From Streptosporangiales bacterium (lineage in GTDB: Bacteria; Actinomycetota; Actinomycetes; Streptosporangiales; WHSR01), in NCBI GenBank assembly GCA_009379995.1, contig WHSR01000055.1, positions 1-37,814 of the forward strand: a stretch of DNA of 37,814 nucleotides, given 5' to 3'. Positions 1 to 6,807 of the stretch are shown here, in pieces. The notes below the pieces were generated by a model. It had not been told where the DNA came from. It was given only the letters and a program-made list of their open reading frames with translations, and did no database searches. The stretch's first letter is position 1. Each line of letters starts with the position of its first letter. Position numbers and translations under genes: made by a program.

Positions 1-62
1 GCGACGGACGGCGGCATCAACATCAACTGGTCGCGGTCGCCCGCCACGAAGTTGTAAGCCAC
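1..62 (-). mobile_element. N-terminal fragment of a transposase (IS1182/IS5-like), cut by window edge
   Basis: Read leftwards from a GTG at 62, the frame gives about 20 residues including GDRDQL followed by LMPPS, a pattern I associate with the N-terminus of IS1182/IS5-type transposases (DRDQ.FLMPPS followed by a WLPEDHL segment that would lie outside the window). The rest of the gene is off the left edge, so neither the DDE residues nor the terminal repeats can be seen. The call rests on a short motif only. A competing plus-strand reading that ends at a TAA at 55-57 shows no recognisable motif. Confidence 0.42.
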
Positions 63-152
63 ACAACGATCGTCCCGGTCACCGAGCCCACGCCAGCGCA
101 GGAAACGCCGCCTCGGGCCGACCGATTCGTGCGACAGCCTCACCGGTCTGAA

Positions 153-172
153 ATTTCTGCAAGATCACGGCC
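153..172. repeat. Half copy of the palindromic repeat found at 14616-14680
   Basis: Twenty bases here are identical to part of the right arm of the perfect palindrome at 14616-14680. The opposite arm is absent on the left side. The segment contains the TGA stop of the adjacent minus-strand amidohydrolase (165-167), so the gene ends inside the repeat. Confidence 0.7.
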
Positions 173-1220
173 GCTTAGGTGACTCGGTGAGGCGGTACCA
201 GCCGGCCGCGTTCCCGGCGAACACCTTCTCGCCGACATCCGGGGGAAGTCGCCGGGCCGCCTCCGAGGGCGCCAGGTAATCCCAGAAGGGGTACCTGCTG
301 CCGTACATCAGGAGGTCGGCGTAGTGGGCCGCTCCGGCCCAGGAAGGCATGTCCTCGTCGGCCTGTGGGCCCTCGAGCCGGTGGATGCAGAATCGGACGT
401 GCTCCCGCAGATACTCGCCGGGCTCCATCGCCACCCAAGGAGTGTCGACCTTTGTCGACCACCAGTCCTTGGTCAATCGCCATATGAGCGGCTGCAGTAC
501 GTCGACGCCGCCGTCGGTGAAGACAAACCTGAGGCCGGGAGACCTCTCGAAGGTGCCTTCCGCGATCAGGCTCGCCAGGTGAAAGCTGTAGTTGATGGGA
601 GACAGCACGCTGTACTCCACGAAGTGCCGAGCGTACCCAGTCATGGTCGGCGGGAAATCGACGCCACTCCCGTTGTCCAGATGCACCGCGACGGGCAGGT
701 CGTGCCGCTCAGCGGCCTCCCATATGGGGTGGTAGAAACGCTGGCCATAGGGAGCGTGCGCCTGCGTGGGAATGCCGATCTGCACCATGTACGGGTGCTC
801 CGCCCAGCGCTCGATCTCGCGAACCGCGCCGGACGGGTCCATCGGATTGACCCGGATCGTACCGCGGAACTTCCCGTGCGCGTTTCCCTTGTCCAACCAG
901 ACGTCGGCGAGCCAGTCGTTGGTGGCGGCGCAAACCGCGCTGCCGAGCTCGACATCCGGAAGTAGGCCGCGGGTGAGCGGCAGGAGGACTACGGCGTCCG
1001 GCCGCGCGTCCCGGTGCAGCGCCTCGCTCACGAGCGAAGGATCCGAGCCGGGGGCGCCGGACGCGGACGCGGCCTCCGGAAGGAAGTCGCCCAGCGGGTT
1101 CGGATAGAAATACCGCTCCGGTGGAGGGAACGGGCGACGCCGCAACGGCTCCTTCATGTAGCGACGTAGCTCGTCGCGATGACTGACCTGCGGATGAACG
1201 AGGGCGTCAATGACTTCCAT
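165..1220 (-). CDS. Amidohydrolase-2 family protein, probably catalytically degenerate paralogue
   Basis: A 351-aa TIM-barrel amidohydrolase (PF04909-like), last gene of a three-gene operon. The ATG at 1220 shares one base with the TGA of the Rieske gene, which fixes the start; a longer in-frame extension would overlap that gene. It is clearly paralogous to the protein at 1618-2823: both have ATN.WLAD.WL, a conserved EIERWA..HP segment and LPVAVH. The beta-8 segment that reads STDYPHWD in the paralogue reads GSRYPFWD here, so the usual metal-binding Asp has become Arg and the following His has become Phe. The N-terminal D.DVHP motif is also altered to DALVHP. I infer a structural or regulatory partner rather than an independent enzyme. 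The substrate is unknown. Confidence 0.82.
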   Translation of the reverse strand: MEVIDALVHPQVSHRDELRRYMKEPLRRRPFPPPERYFYPNPLGDFLPEAASASGAPGSDPSLVSEALHRDARPDAVVLLPLTRGLLPDVELGSAVCAATNDWLADVWLDKGNAHGKFRGTIRVNPMDPSGAVREIERWAEHPYMVQIGIPTQAHAPYGQRFYHPIWEAAERHDLPVAVHLDNGSGVDFPPTMTGYARHFVEYSVLSPINYSFHLASLIAEGTFERSPGLRFVFTDGGVDVLQPLIWRLTKDWWSTKVDTPWVAMEPGEYLREHVRFCIHRLEGPQADEDMPSWAGAAHYADLLMYGSRYPFWDYLAPSEAARRLPPDVGEKVFAGNAAGWYRLTESPKRP

Positions 1221-1621
1221 CAGACGCTCTCCTCGGTGGCGGGACGGCCGGACGAGGTAAGCCGCACGACTAGGTAACCGTTCTCCACCCAAACCGGATA
1301 CGTCTTCACCGCCCACGCCGGCCGGGTCAGCGACCGCCCGGTGGCTATCTCGAATTGCCAGGCGTGCCAGGGGCACTGCAGGATCTCTCCCTCCCGGACC
1401 CAGTCCATGTCGTAACCGCCTCGGTATCGGGTGGTCCCGGTGATGGTTCCGTGGCACACAGGTGCGCCGGCGTGCGGGCAGCGGTTGCTGAGCGCGTAGA
1501 AACGCCCCTCGATGTTGAAGACTCCGATGCCGTGCCGACCCAGCGGGAACACCCTAACGCCGTTAACCGGGATCTCTTCCGCGGGACACAACGTGTGCTC
1601 TTCGTCGTTTCCCTGGCTCAC
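1220..1621 (-). CDS. Rieske [2Fe-2S] ferredoxin-like protein
   Basis: A 133-aa single-domain Rieske protein. The cluster ligands are visible as C48-P-H50 (NRCPHAG) and C83-P-W-H86 (QCPWHAW), the classic C.H / C..H arrangement of the ferredoxin-type Rieske fold, which passes electrons to oxygenases or reductases. The GTG start at 1621 overlaps the TGA of the upstream amidohydrolase by four bases (GTGA), and its own stop overlaps the next start by one base, so the three genes are probably translationally coupled. No oxygenase large subunit is nearby. That is odd, because a soluble Rieske protein normally serves one. It may be a subunit of a complex with the two amidohydrolases; this is inference. 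Confidence 0.88.
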   Translation of the reverse strand: MSQGNDEEHTLCPAEEIPVNGVRVFPLGRHGIGVFNIEGRFYALSNRCPHAGAPVCHGTITGTTRYRGGYDMDWVREGEILQCPWHAWQFEIATGRSLTRPAWAVKTYPVWVENGYLVVRLTSSGRPATEESV

Positions 1622-2823
1622 GCGCCGACCTTCGTGGGAGCCGCATCGGCCGGCCGCGTCGGCGGCAATCCATAGAGATCGATCGCATTCTGCTTGAGGA
1701 TACGATCACGCTGATCCCTCGGCAGCTTGTTGAGCACCGACTCCGGCTTATCGAAATCCCAATGCGGATAATCTGTGGAGAACATCAAAACTCGACTGGC
1801 GTGCGCCCAGTCGAAGAACTTCAGCAGATCGCCCCGCCGGGCCGGCTCCTCGATGGGTTGTGAGGTGAATCGAACGCGTTCCCGGATGTACTCGGATGGG
1901 GGACGCCGCACCGCGGGGACCTCGGACTTGAGCTCGTTCCAGAAGTTGTCCAGCCGCCACGTGAAGGGAGCGACCCAGCCGAACCCACCTTCGACGAATA
2001 CCGCGGTCATCGAGGGGAACCTCTCGAAGACGCCCTCGTAGATCATGCTGGCCAGATGTGTCATGTACGAGACCGGGTACAGCGCGTGGTGCTCGATGAA
2101 GTACGAACTGAAGCCCACCGGCGTGAGCAGCCGGCTGCCGGGCGCCCGGTTGACGTGAACCGCGACCGGCAGGCCGTGCTTCGACGCCGCCTCGTAGACC
2201 GGCCAGAACTGCCGCTGCCCCAACGGAGCCAGCGTGTAGGGGATGAGCATGACCTGGACGAAGCCTGGGTGGCCCGCCCACCGCTCGATCTCCTGCCTGG
2301 CAAGCTCGGCGTCGGTCGTGCAGACGCGCAGTGCGCCGCGGTAGCGACCGTGCCGGTTGTAGCGGGACAGCCAGGTGTCCGCGAGCCATGCGTTGGTGGC
2401 GGTGCACAGGGCGGCCTCGTGCTCCGGATTGGCCATCGGCCGAACCGTCAGCGGAAGCAGAATGGCGTAGTCGACCCCCGCGTCGCCGAACAGTTGTTTC
2501 TCGGTAAACGCCGGATCGGAGCAGGGGAGATCTCCGTCAGGGGAGTAGGCGTCGACCCGCTGCGCCTTGTTGGGTGCGACGTATGTCGGGGATTCGATGG
2601 AGTCGAAGACGCTCTCCGGGAGACCGCGTGACGACTCCGGCAGGTACTCCAGAAGCTCGCCCTCCGACCGAGGCGAAGGATGGACGTCGGTGTCCACGAT
2701 CCTGACGGTCACCTCCCGCGGTCCGTCCGACGCCGGCGGGGACACCTGCCGCCCGGCCAGGTCGGCGGGGTCGGCGGGGTCGGCGGGGTCGGCGGGGTCG
2801 TGCAGGACGGCATTCCTCCGCAT
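1618..2823 (-). CDS. Amidohydrolase-2 family metal-dependent hydrolase/decarboxylase
   Basis: About 401 aa from the ATG at 2823 (AAGGGG upstream). A GTG at 2889 would add 22 residues, and a GTG at 2712 just before VRIVDTDVHP would drop a low-complexity leader. TIM-barrel ligands are visible: D.DVHP near the N-terminus, LPVAVH in the middle and STDYPHWD near the C-terminus. The ACMSD/2,6-dihydroxybenzoate-decarboxylase superfamily uses this layout for hydrolysis or non-oxidative decarboxylation, usually of aromatic or cyclic acids. It is the first gene of the operon with the Rieske protein and the degenerate paralogue. The N-terminal stretch contains PAD repeated four times, encoded by a 9-bp tandem repeat. 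The substrate cannot be deduced. Confidence 0.85.
   Translation of the reverse strand: MRRNAVLHDPADPADPADPADLAGRQVSPPASDGPREVTVRIVDTDVHPSPRSEGELLEYLPESSRGLPESVFDSIESPTYVAPNKAQRVDAYSPDGDLPCSDPAFTEKQLFGDAGVDYAILLPLTVRPMANPEHEAALCTATNAWLADTWLSRYNRHGRYRGALRVCTTDAELARQEIERWAGHPGFVQVMLIPYTLAPLGQRQFWPVYEAASKHGLPVAVHVNRAPGSRLLTPVGFSSYFIEHHALYPVSYMTHLASMIYEGVFERFPSMTAVFVEGGFGWVAPFTWRLDNFWNELKSEVPAVRRPPSEYIRERVRFTSQPIEEPARRGDLLKFFDWAHASRVLMFSTDYPHWDFDKPESVLNKLPRDQRDRILKQNAIDLYGLPPTRPADAAPTKVGA
2761..2796. repeat. Four perfect tandem copies of a 9-bp unit (gtcggcggg)
   Basis: The unit is repeated exactly four times and followed by a partial fifth. On the minus strand it codes for Pro-Ala-Asp repeats in the N-terminal leader of the amidohydrolase, unless that gene really starts at 2712. 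It is likely to vary in copy number by slippage without breaking the frame. Confidence 0.9.
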
Positions 2824-2953
2824 AGCGGCTCTACCCCTTCGGTCGGAGCGTCTGGTCTCCTCTGGGAACGAGCGCCTGTTGGAAGCCACGCTTCCGTCTC
2901 CCGATCTTCGAGGCTAAGCGCCGCATTCGACGGGCGTCCAGGGTGCGACGTCG

Positions 2954-3670
2954 TCAGGTCAGCGGCTTGGCGGCTCGGGTGAGCGTCGGGTCCAGGTGGG
3001 CCGTGTCGTTGAACCGGCGGACGAGCCACGCCCCGCCCGTCACGATGAGGTGGGAGATGGATCCGTTGTCAGCGCCGTGGAAGGCGAACGGCCGGGATCC
3101 GCTGGCCAGCGCGAGCGCCTGGCCGATGACGCCGCCGTGGGTGAAAACCGCCAGCCGCTGATCCGGGTGCGCCGAGGCGAGTCGCTCGATCGCTTGGCGT
3201 ACCCGTGACTCGAACGCCGCGGCGGGCTCGGCGCCGGGGATGACGTCCCAGCGCTCCTCGGCCCACATTCGCTGGGCCACCGGATGCTTCTCGGCGATCA
3301 TCTTGCGGAACAGGCCCCCCTCCCACGCGCCGAGGTGGACCTCCCGCAGGTCGGCCTCCACTCGGGGGGTGAGGCCGAGCCGGCCGGCGAGCGGGGCGGC
3401 GGTCTGGCCGGTGCGGCGGAGATTGGTGACGTAGATGGCGTCGATCCGCTCAGTGTCCAGTCGTCTGGCCACTCGCTGCGCCTGGTCAAAGCCTTCGGGG
3501 GCGAGCTCCGGGTCTCCATGGCCGTCCACGAGCGGGAACGGCGCGTCGGGGTGCGCGGGTTGCGACTCGCCGTGGCGGATCAGCAGCAGTTCGGTCGCAC
3601 CCGGTGGCGGCCGGAACCGGATCTGGCGGTATTCGGGCTCCGCCGGCCGAGAATCATCGCGGGACGTCAC
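2954..3670 (-). CDS. Histidine phosphatase family protein (phosphoglycerate-mutase-like)
   Basis: 238 aa starting at a GTG (3670). The catalytic RHGE motif is at residues 32-35 (LLLIRHGES), with the nucleophile at His33. The second catalytic histidine is in FTHGGVIGQ, and the conserved REVHLGAWEGG segment lies between them. This is the complete histidine-phosphatase core of about 200 aa. Such enzymes remove phosphate from small metabolites or cofactors through a phosphohistidine; the substrate cannot be told from sequence. The gene is separated by 130 bp from the amidohydrolase operon downstream, and faces away from the VOC dioxygenase gene. Confidence 0.88.
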   Translation of the reverse strand: MTSRDDSRPAEPEYRQIRFRPPPGATELLLIRHGESQPAHPDAPFPLVDGHGDPELAPEGFDQAQRVARRLDTERIDAIYVTNLRRTGQTAAPLAGRLGLTPRVEADLREVHLGAWEGGLFRKMIAEKHPVAQRMWAEERWDVIPGAEPAAAFESRVRQAIERLASAHPDQRLAVFTHGGVIGQALALASGSRPFAFHGADNGSISHLIVTGGAWLVRRFNDTAHLDPTLTRAAKPLT

Positions 3671-3848
3671 AGTTTCATCAGGTTAGCCGGGCGTCTTGGG
3701 CGGACGCTGGAGTCACGGCGGGATGGTTGAATCGTAAACTTCACGTTGGGACCCCCGTGCGTGGCCCCTCGGGCCACGATAGGGCAGCCACCGGCCGGGT
3801 ATGGCGCCGTACGGGGCCTACCGAGACAACCAGGCATGGGTGATAACG

Positions 3849-4832
3849 ATGCGTCAGCTGTCCGGGCTACACCACGTCACCGCGATCGCCGACGATCCGC
3901 AGCGCAACGTCGACTTCTACCTGCACACGCTGGGGCTGCGGCTGGTGAAGCAGACGGTGAACTTCGACGCGCCCGACGTCTACCACCTGTACTACGGGGA
4001 CGAGGCCGGCTCGCCCGGCACGATCCTCACCTTCTTCCCGTGGCCGGGCGCTCCGCGTGGCCGTCGGGGCGCTGGGCAGGTCACCACCACCTCGTTCTCC
4101 GTCCCGGAGGGGGCGCTGGGCTGGTGGAAGCGGCACCTGGAGCGGCTCGGCGTAAGGGTCGGCGAGGTCCGCACGCGCAGCGGCGAGGACGCGCTGAGCC
4201 TGTACGACCCGGACGGACTGGCCGTCGAGCTGGTGGCCCGCCCGGGTACGGATCCGCGGCCGCCGTGGGAGCGTGGCCCGATCCCGGCCGAGCACGCGAT
4301 TCGCGGGCTGCACTCGGTCACCCTGACCGAGACCGGGTACGAGAAGACCGCCGAGCTGCTCACCGGTCGGCTCGGATTTCGGCTGGCCGAGGAGGGCGGG
4401 GACCGGTTCCGGTTCGCGCTCGCCGACGGCTCCCCGAGCACGATGGTGGACGTGATCTGTTCCCCGGAGGCGCCCCAGGGTCTTGTCGCTGCGGGCACCG
4501 TCCACCACGTGGCCTGGCGTACGCCCGACGACTCCCAGCAGGTCTCCTGGCGGGAGGACCTGGTGGACGCGGGTCTGAACGTCACGCCGATCATCGACCG
4601 GCAGTACTTCCACTCGATCTACTTCCGCGAGCCGGGCGGGGTGCTCTTCGAGATCGCCACCGATCCGCCGGGCTTCGCCATCGACGAGCCGCTGATGGAG
4701 CTCGGCCGCCGGCTTCGGCTGCCGCCGTGGCTGGAGCCGCGCCGGGAGGAGATCGAGCGCCACCTGCCGCCGCTGAAGGTGCCGGACCCGTACGAGGAGA
4801 TCGAGCGAGCGGGCGGAGAAGCGTCCGGATGA
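3849..4832 (+). CDS. Ring-cleaving dioxygenase of the VOC (glyoxalase) family, MhqO-like
   Basis: 327 aa from the ATG at 3849 (MRQLSGLHHVT); an upstream in-frame ATG at 3801 adds 16 unlike residues. Two tandem VOC modules are visible, about residues 5-130 and 155-290. Metal ligands fit the family: the HHVT pair at 8-9, HHVAW at 219-220 and Glu268 in LFEIATD. The length matches the MhqO/YkcA group, which opens hydroquinone or quinone-derived rings. The stop overlaps the start of an MhqD-like hydrolase (ATGA), a pairing known from quinone-detoxification operons. Upstream, a short hairpin (3761-3777, 7-bp stem, 3-base loop) precedes the gene; its role is unknown. Confidence 0.88.
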   Translation: MRQLSGLHHVTAIADDPQRNVDFYLHTLGLRLVKQTVNFDAPDVYHLYYGDEAGSPGTILTFFPWPGAPRGRRGAGQVTTTSFSVPEGALGWWKRHLERLGVRVGEVRTRSGEDALSLYDPDGLAVELVARPGTDPRPPWERGPIPAEHAIRGLHSVTLTETGYEKTAELLTGRLGFRLAEEGGDRFRFALADGSPSTMVDVICSPEAPQGLVAAGTVHHVAWRTPDDSQQVSWREDLVDAGLNVTPIIDRQYFHSIYFREPGGVLFEIATDPPGFAIDEPLMELGRRLRLPPWLEPRREEIERHLPPLKVPDPYEEIERAGGEASG

Positions 4833-5433
4833 GCGACGCACGCGAGCTGGGGCTCGTCCACCGCTTCGAGCCGGCGGGCGAGCCGAACGCTCCGACGCTG
4901 CTGCTCCTGCACGGCACCGGGGGCGACGAAGACGACCTGATCCCGCTCGGACGGGCGCTGGCCGCCGACGCGAACCTGCTGTCGCCCCGCGGGCAGGTGA
5001 GCGAGCACGGCGCGCCCCGGTGGTTCCGGCGCTTCGCCGAGGGTGTCTTCGACGCAGACGACCTCGTCGCCCGCACCCACGAGCAGGTACCGGCTCGATC
5101 CCTCGCGCGTCGTCGCGGTGGGCTTCTCCAACGGCGCGAACATCGCCGCGGCGGCCCTTCTGCTGCGTCCGGAGGTGCTGCGGGCCGCCATCCTGCTGGC
5201 GCCGATGGTGCCGTTGCGATCGCCGGAGCGTGTCGACCTGTCGGGCGCGGCGGTGTTCGTCGGCGCCGCCCCAGGGGTCGGAGGAGCTGGCGGAGCTGCT
5301 GACCGACTTCGGCGCCGGCGTCGAGCTGCGCTGGCATCCCGGAAGCCACGAGGTGCACCCGACCACGCTGCAGGCGGCCGGGGCGTGGCTGCGCAAGCTT
5401 CGCGCCGCCACCGCGACCGACCCGCTGCCCTGA
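4829..5433 (+). pseudogene. MhqD-like alpha/beta hydrolase (carboxylesterase/phospholipase family), broken by two deletions
   Basis: Translation begins at an ATG overlapping the dioxygenase stop and reads a good hydrolase N-terminus with LLLLHGTGGDEDD. Near 5086 similarity jumps to the next frame (RYRLDPSRVVAVGFSNGAN, nucleophile Ser in GFSNG). Near 5265 it jumps again (QGSEELAELL ... HPGSHE, with the catalytic His). Compared with the usual 200-210 aa of this family, roughly nine residues are missing at the first break. At the second break the segment that normally carries the catalytic Asp (the DPIVP region) is missing. Both breaks look like deletions of 3n+2 bases rather than single-base errors. 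I call it a pseudogene, or an unusually damaged sequence. Confidence 0.72.
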
Positions 5434-5488
5434 ACTCCTGAGCCCCCTACTCTTGGGGTCCGTGGTTCGAGGAGGCGGTGAGGCCGCA

Positions 5489-6442
5489 GTGGGCGTCTAC
5501 GACCTGGTGACGCTGGGCGAGACCATGGCGCTGTTCACCCCGGAGAGGACGGGCCTGCTCCGGCACGCCCACACCTTCCACCTTGGCGTGGCGGGGGCCG
5601 AGTCGAACGTGGCCATCGGGATACGGCGCCTGGGCGGGCGCTCCGCGTGGATCGGTCGGGTCGGCGACGACGAGTTGGGTCGGCTCGTGCTCCGGACCCT
5701 GGCCGCGGAGGGCGTCGACCTGCAGGGCACGTACGCCGACGCCGAGGCGCCGACCGGCTTGATGATCAAGGAACACCGGATGCCCACGGTCACCCGGGTG
5801 ACGTACTACCGCGCCGGCAGTGCCGGGTCGCGGCTGCGTCCGGAGGACGTGCCGGCCGACCTGGTCCGCGCGGCGCGTGCGGTGCACGTCACCGGCATCA
5901 CCCCGGCCCTGAGCGGGACGGCTCGGGACGCCGTGTACGCGGCCATGGAGACGGCGCGCGCCGCCGGGGTGACCGTGTCGCTCGATTTCAACTACCGCAG
6001 CGCGCTGTGGAACGCCGCGGCGGCCGGCAAGGAGCTTCGTGCGCTCACCGCGCTGGCGGACGTCGTCTTCGCCACGGTGGCCGAGGCCCGGCTGGTGACC
6101 GACGGCGCGGCGCCGGCCCATCTCGCGGCCGAGATCGCCGCGCTCGGCCCCCGGCACACGCTTATCAAGCTGGGGGAGAGGGGCGTGGTCGCGCACTGCG
6201 ACGGGCAGCCGTACGAGTACGCCGCGTTGCCGGTGTCAGTGGTCGATCCGGTGGGCGCGGGTGACGCGTTCGCCGCCGCCTACCTCGTCGAGTTCGGCCT
6301 CGGCCGCCCGGTGGACGAGTGCCTGACCACCGCGGTGACCGCCGGCGCGTTCGCGGTGACCGTGCCGGGGGACTGGGAGGGCATGCCGTCGCGCGCCGAG
6401 CTGGACCTGCTGAGGGCCGACGACGACCCCGTGCTGCGCTGA
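5489..6442 (+). CDS. PfkB-family carbohydrate kinase, 2-keto-3-deoxygluconate-kinase-like
   Basis: 317 aa from the GTG at 5489 (preceded by GAGGAGG and GTGAGG); an ATG at 5453 is possible but adds atypical residues. PfkB hallmarks are present: an N-terminal TLGE.MALF strand, the GGAESNVAIG-like sugar-binding stretch (GVAGAESNVAIGIRRLG), DFNYR in the middle, and the C-terminal DPVGAGDAFAAAY signature with catalytic Asp259. The GE.M...TP and DFNYRS segments resemble KdgK, which phosphorylates 2-keto-3-deoxygluconate in uronate or gluconate catabolism. A uronate-dehydrogenase-like gene lies 8 kb away (14699), not in the same operon. The 67-bp palindrome begins five bases after the stop and may end transcription. 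Confidence 0.82.
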   Translation: MGVYDLVTLGETMALFTPERTGLLRHAHTFHLGVAGAESNVAIGIRRLGGRSAWIGRVGDDELGRLVLRTLAAEGVDLQGTYADAEAPTGLMIKEHRMPTVTRVTYYRAGSAGSRLRPEDVPADLVRAARAVHVTGITPALSGTARDAVYAAMETARAAGVTVSLDFNYRSALWNAAAAGKELRALTALADVVFATVAEARLVTDGAAPAHLAAEIAALGPRHTLIKLGERGVVAHCDGQPYEYAALPVSVVDPVGAGDAFAAAYLVEFGLGRPVDECLTTAVTAGAFAVTVPGDWEGMPSRAELDLLRADDDPVLR

Positions 6443-6447
6443 CCGTT

Positions 6448-6514
6448 CCGCCGAGATCCATGTTGTGGGGGACCGAACCGGACAAAACGGCCCCCGCAAC
6501 ATAGATCTCGGCGG
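6448..6514. repeat. 67-bp palindromic repeat, copy 1
   Basis: Arms of 24 bases (6448-6471 and 6491-6514, 22 of 24 pairing) flank a 19-base loop. The same 67-bp unit, with nearly identical arms and a similar loop (both contain gaaccggacaaa), recurs at 37586-37652. It lies between the kinase stop and the DUF2461 remnant. The right flank (6516-6527, gcaagatcacgg) also matches the other palindrome family in this window (14616-14680). Confidence 0.92.
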
Positions 6515-6544
6515 CGCAAGATCACGGGGAGAGCGCGGCGAGCA

Positions 6545-6792
6545 GCCGAGGACCGCCGACTGGTACGACTTGTACGGCGACTTGTCGGCGGAGAACCGGA
6601 CGTCGCGGTGGGGGCGGAACACCTTGCCCGCGCCGAACTCCGGCTCCAGCTCGGCGACGAGGGCTTCCATGGGCGCGCGCACGTACGCGTCGTACTCCCG
6701 CTTGTGTGCGGTCCAGTACGTACGCGAGTTGTCGGCGGCAAGGCCCTCGTAGAAAAGGCGAACGCCTCTTCGGGAAAGCCCCTGAAGCCCAA
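6545..6792 (-). pseudogene. DUF2461 (TIGR02453) N-terminal remnant, frameshifted and truncated
   Basis: Read leftwards from a TTG at 6792, the sequence gives GFRGFPEEAFAF, then slips two bases near 6754 into the frame reading YEGLAADNSRTYW. It continues through APMEALVAELEPEFG and VFRPHRDVRFSADKSPYK, the characteristic N-terminal motifs of the DUF2461 family. Similarity stops at about 6545, after some 80 of the usual 210-220 residues, about 30 bases before the palindromic repeat. Both the frameshift and the loss of the C-terminal two thirds show that it is no longer functional. The repeat may have been involved in the truncation. Confidence 0.75.
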
Positions 6793-6807
6793 ACCTGCGG
6801 CTCCCGT

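Noticed and set aside
1..57. Plus-strand C-terminal end of a gene with TAA at 55-57
   Set aside because: The minus-strand reading has a transposase-like motif and the plus reading has none; both are short.
3867..5411. Long antisense open frame opposite the dioxygenase and hydrolase
   Set aside because: Arg/Pro/Gly-rich composition with no motif; mirror image of real genes in high-GC DNA.
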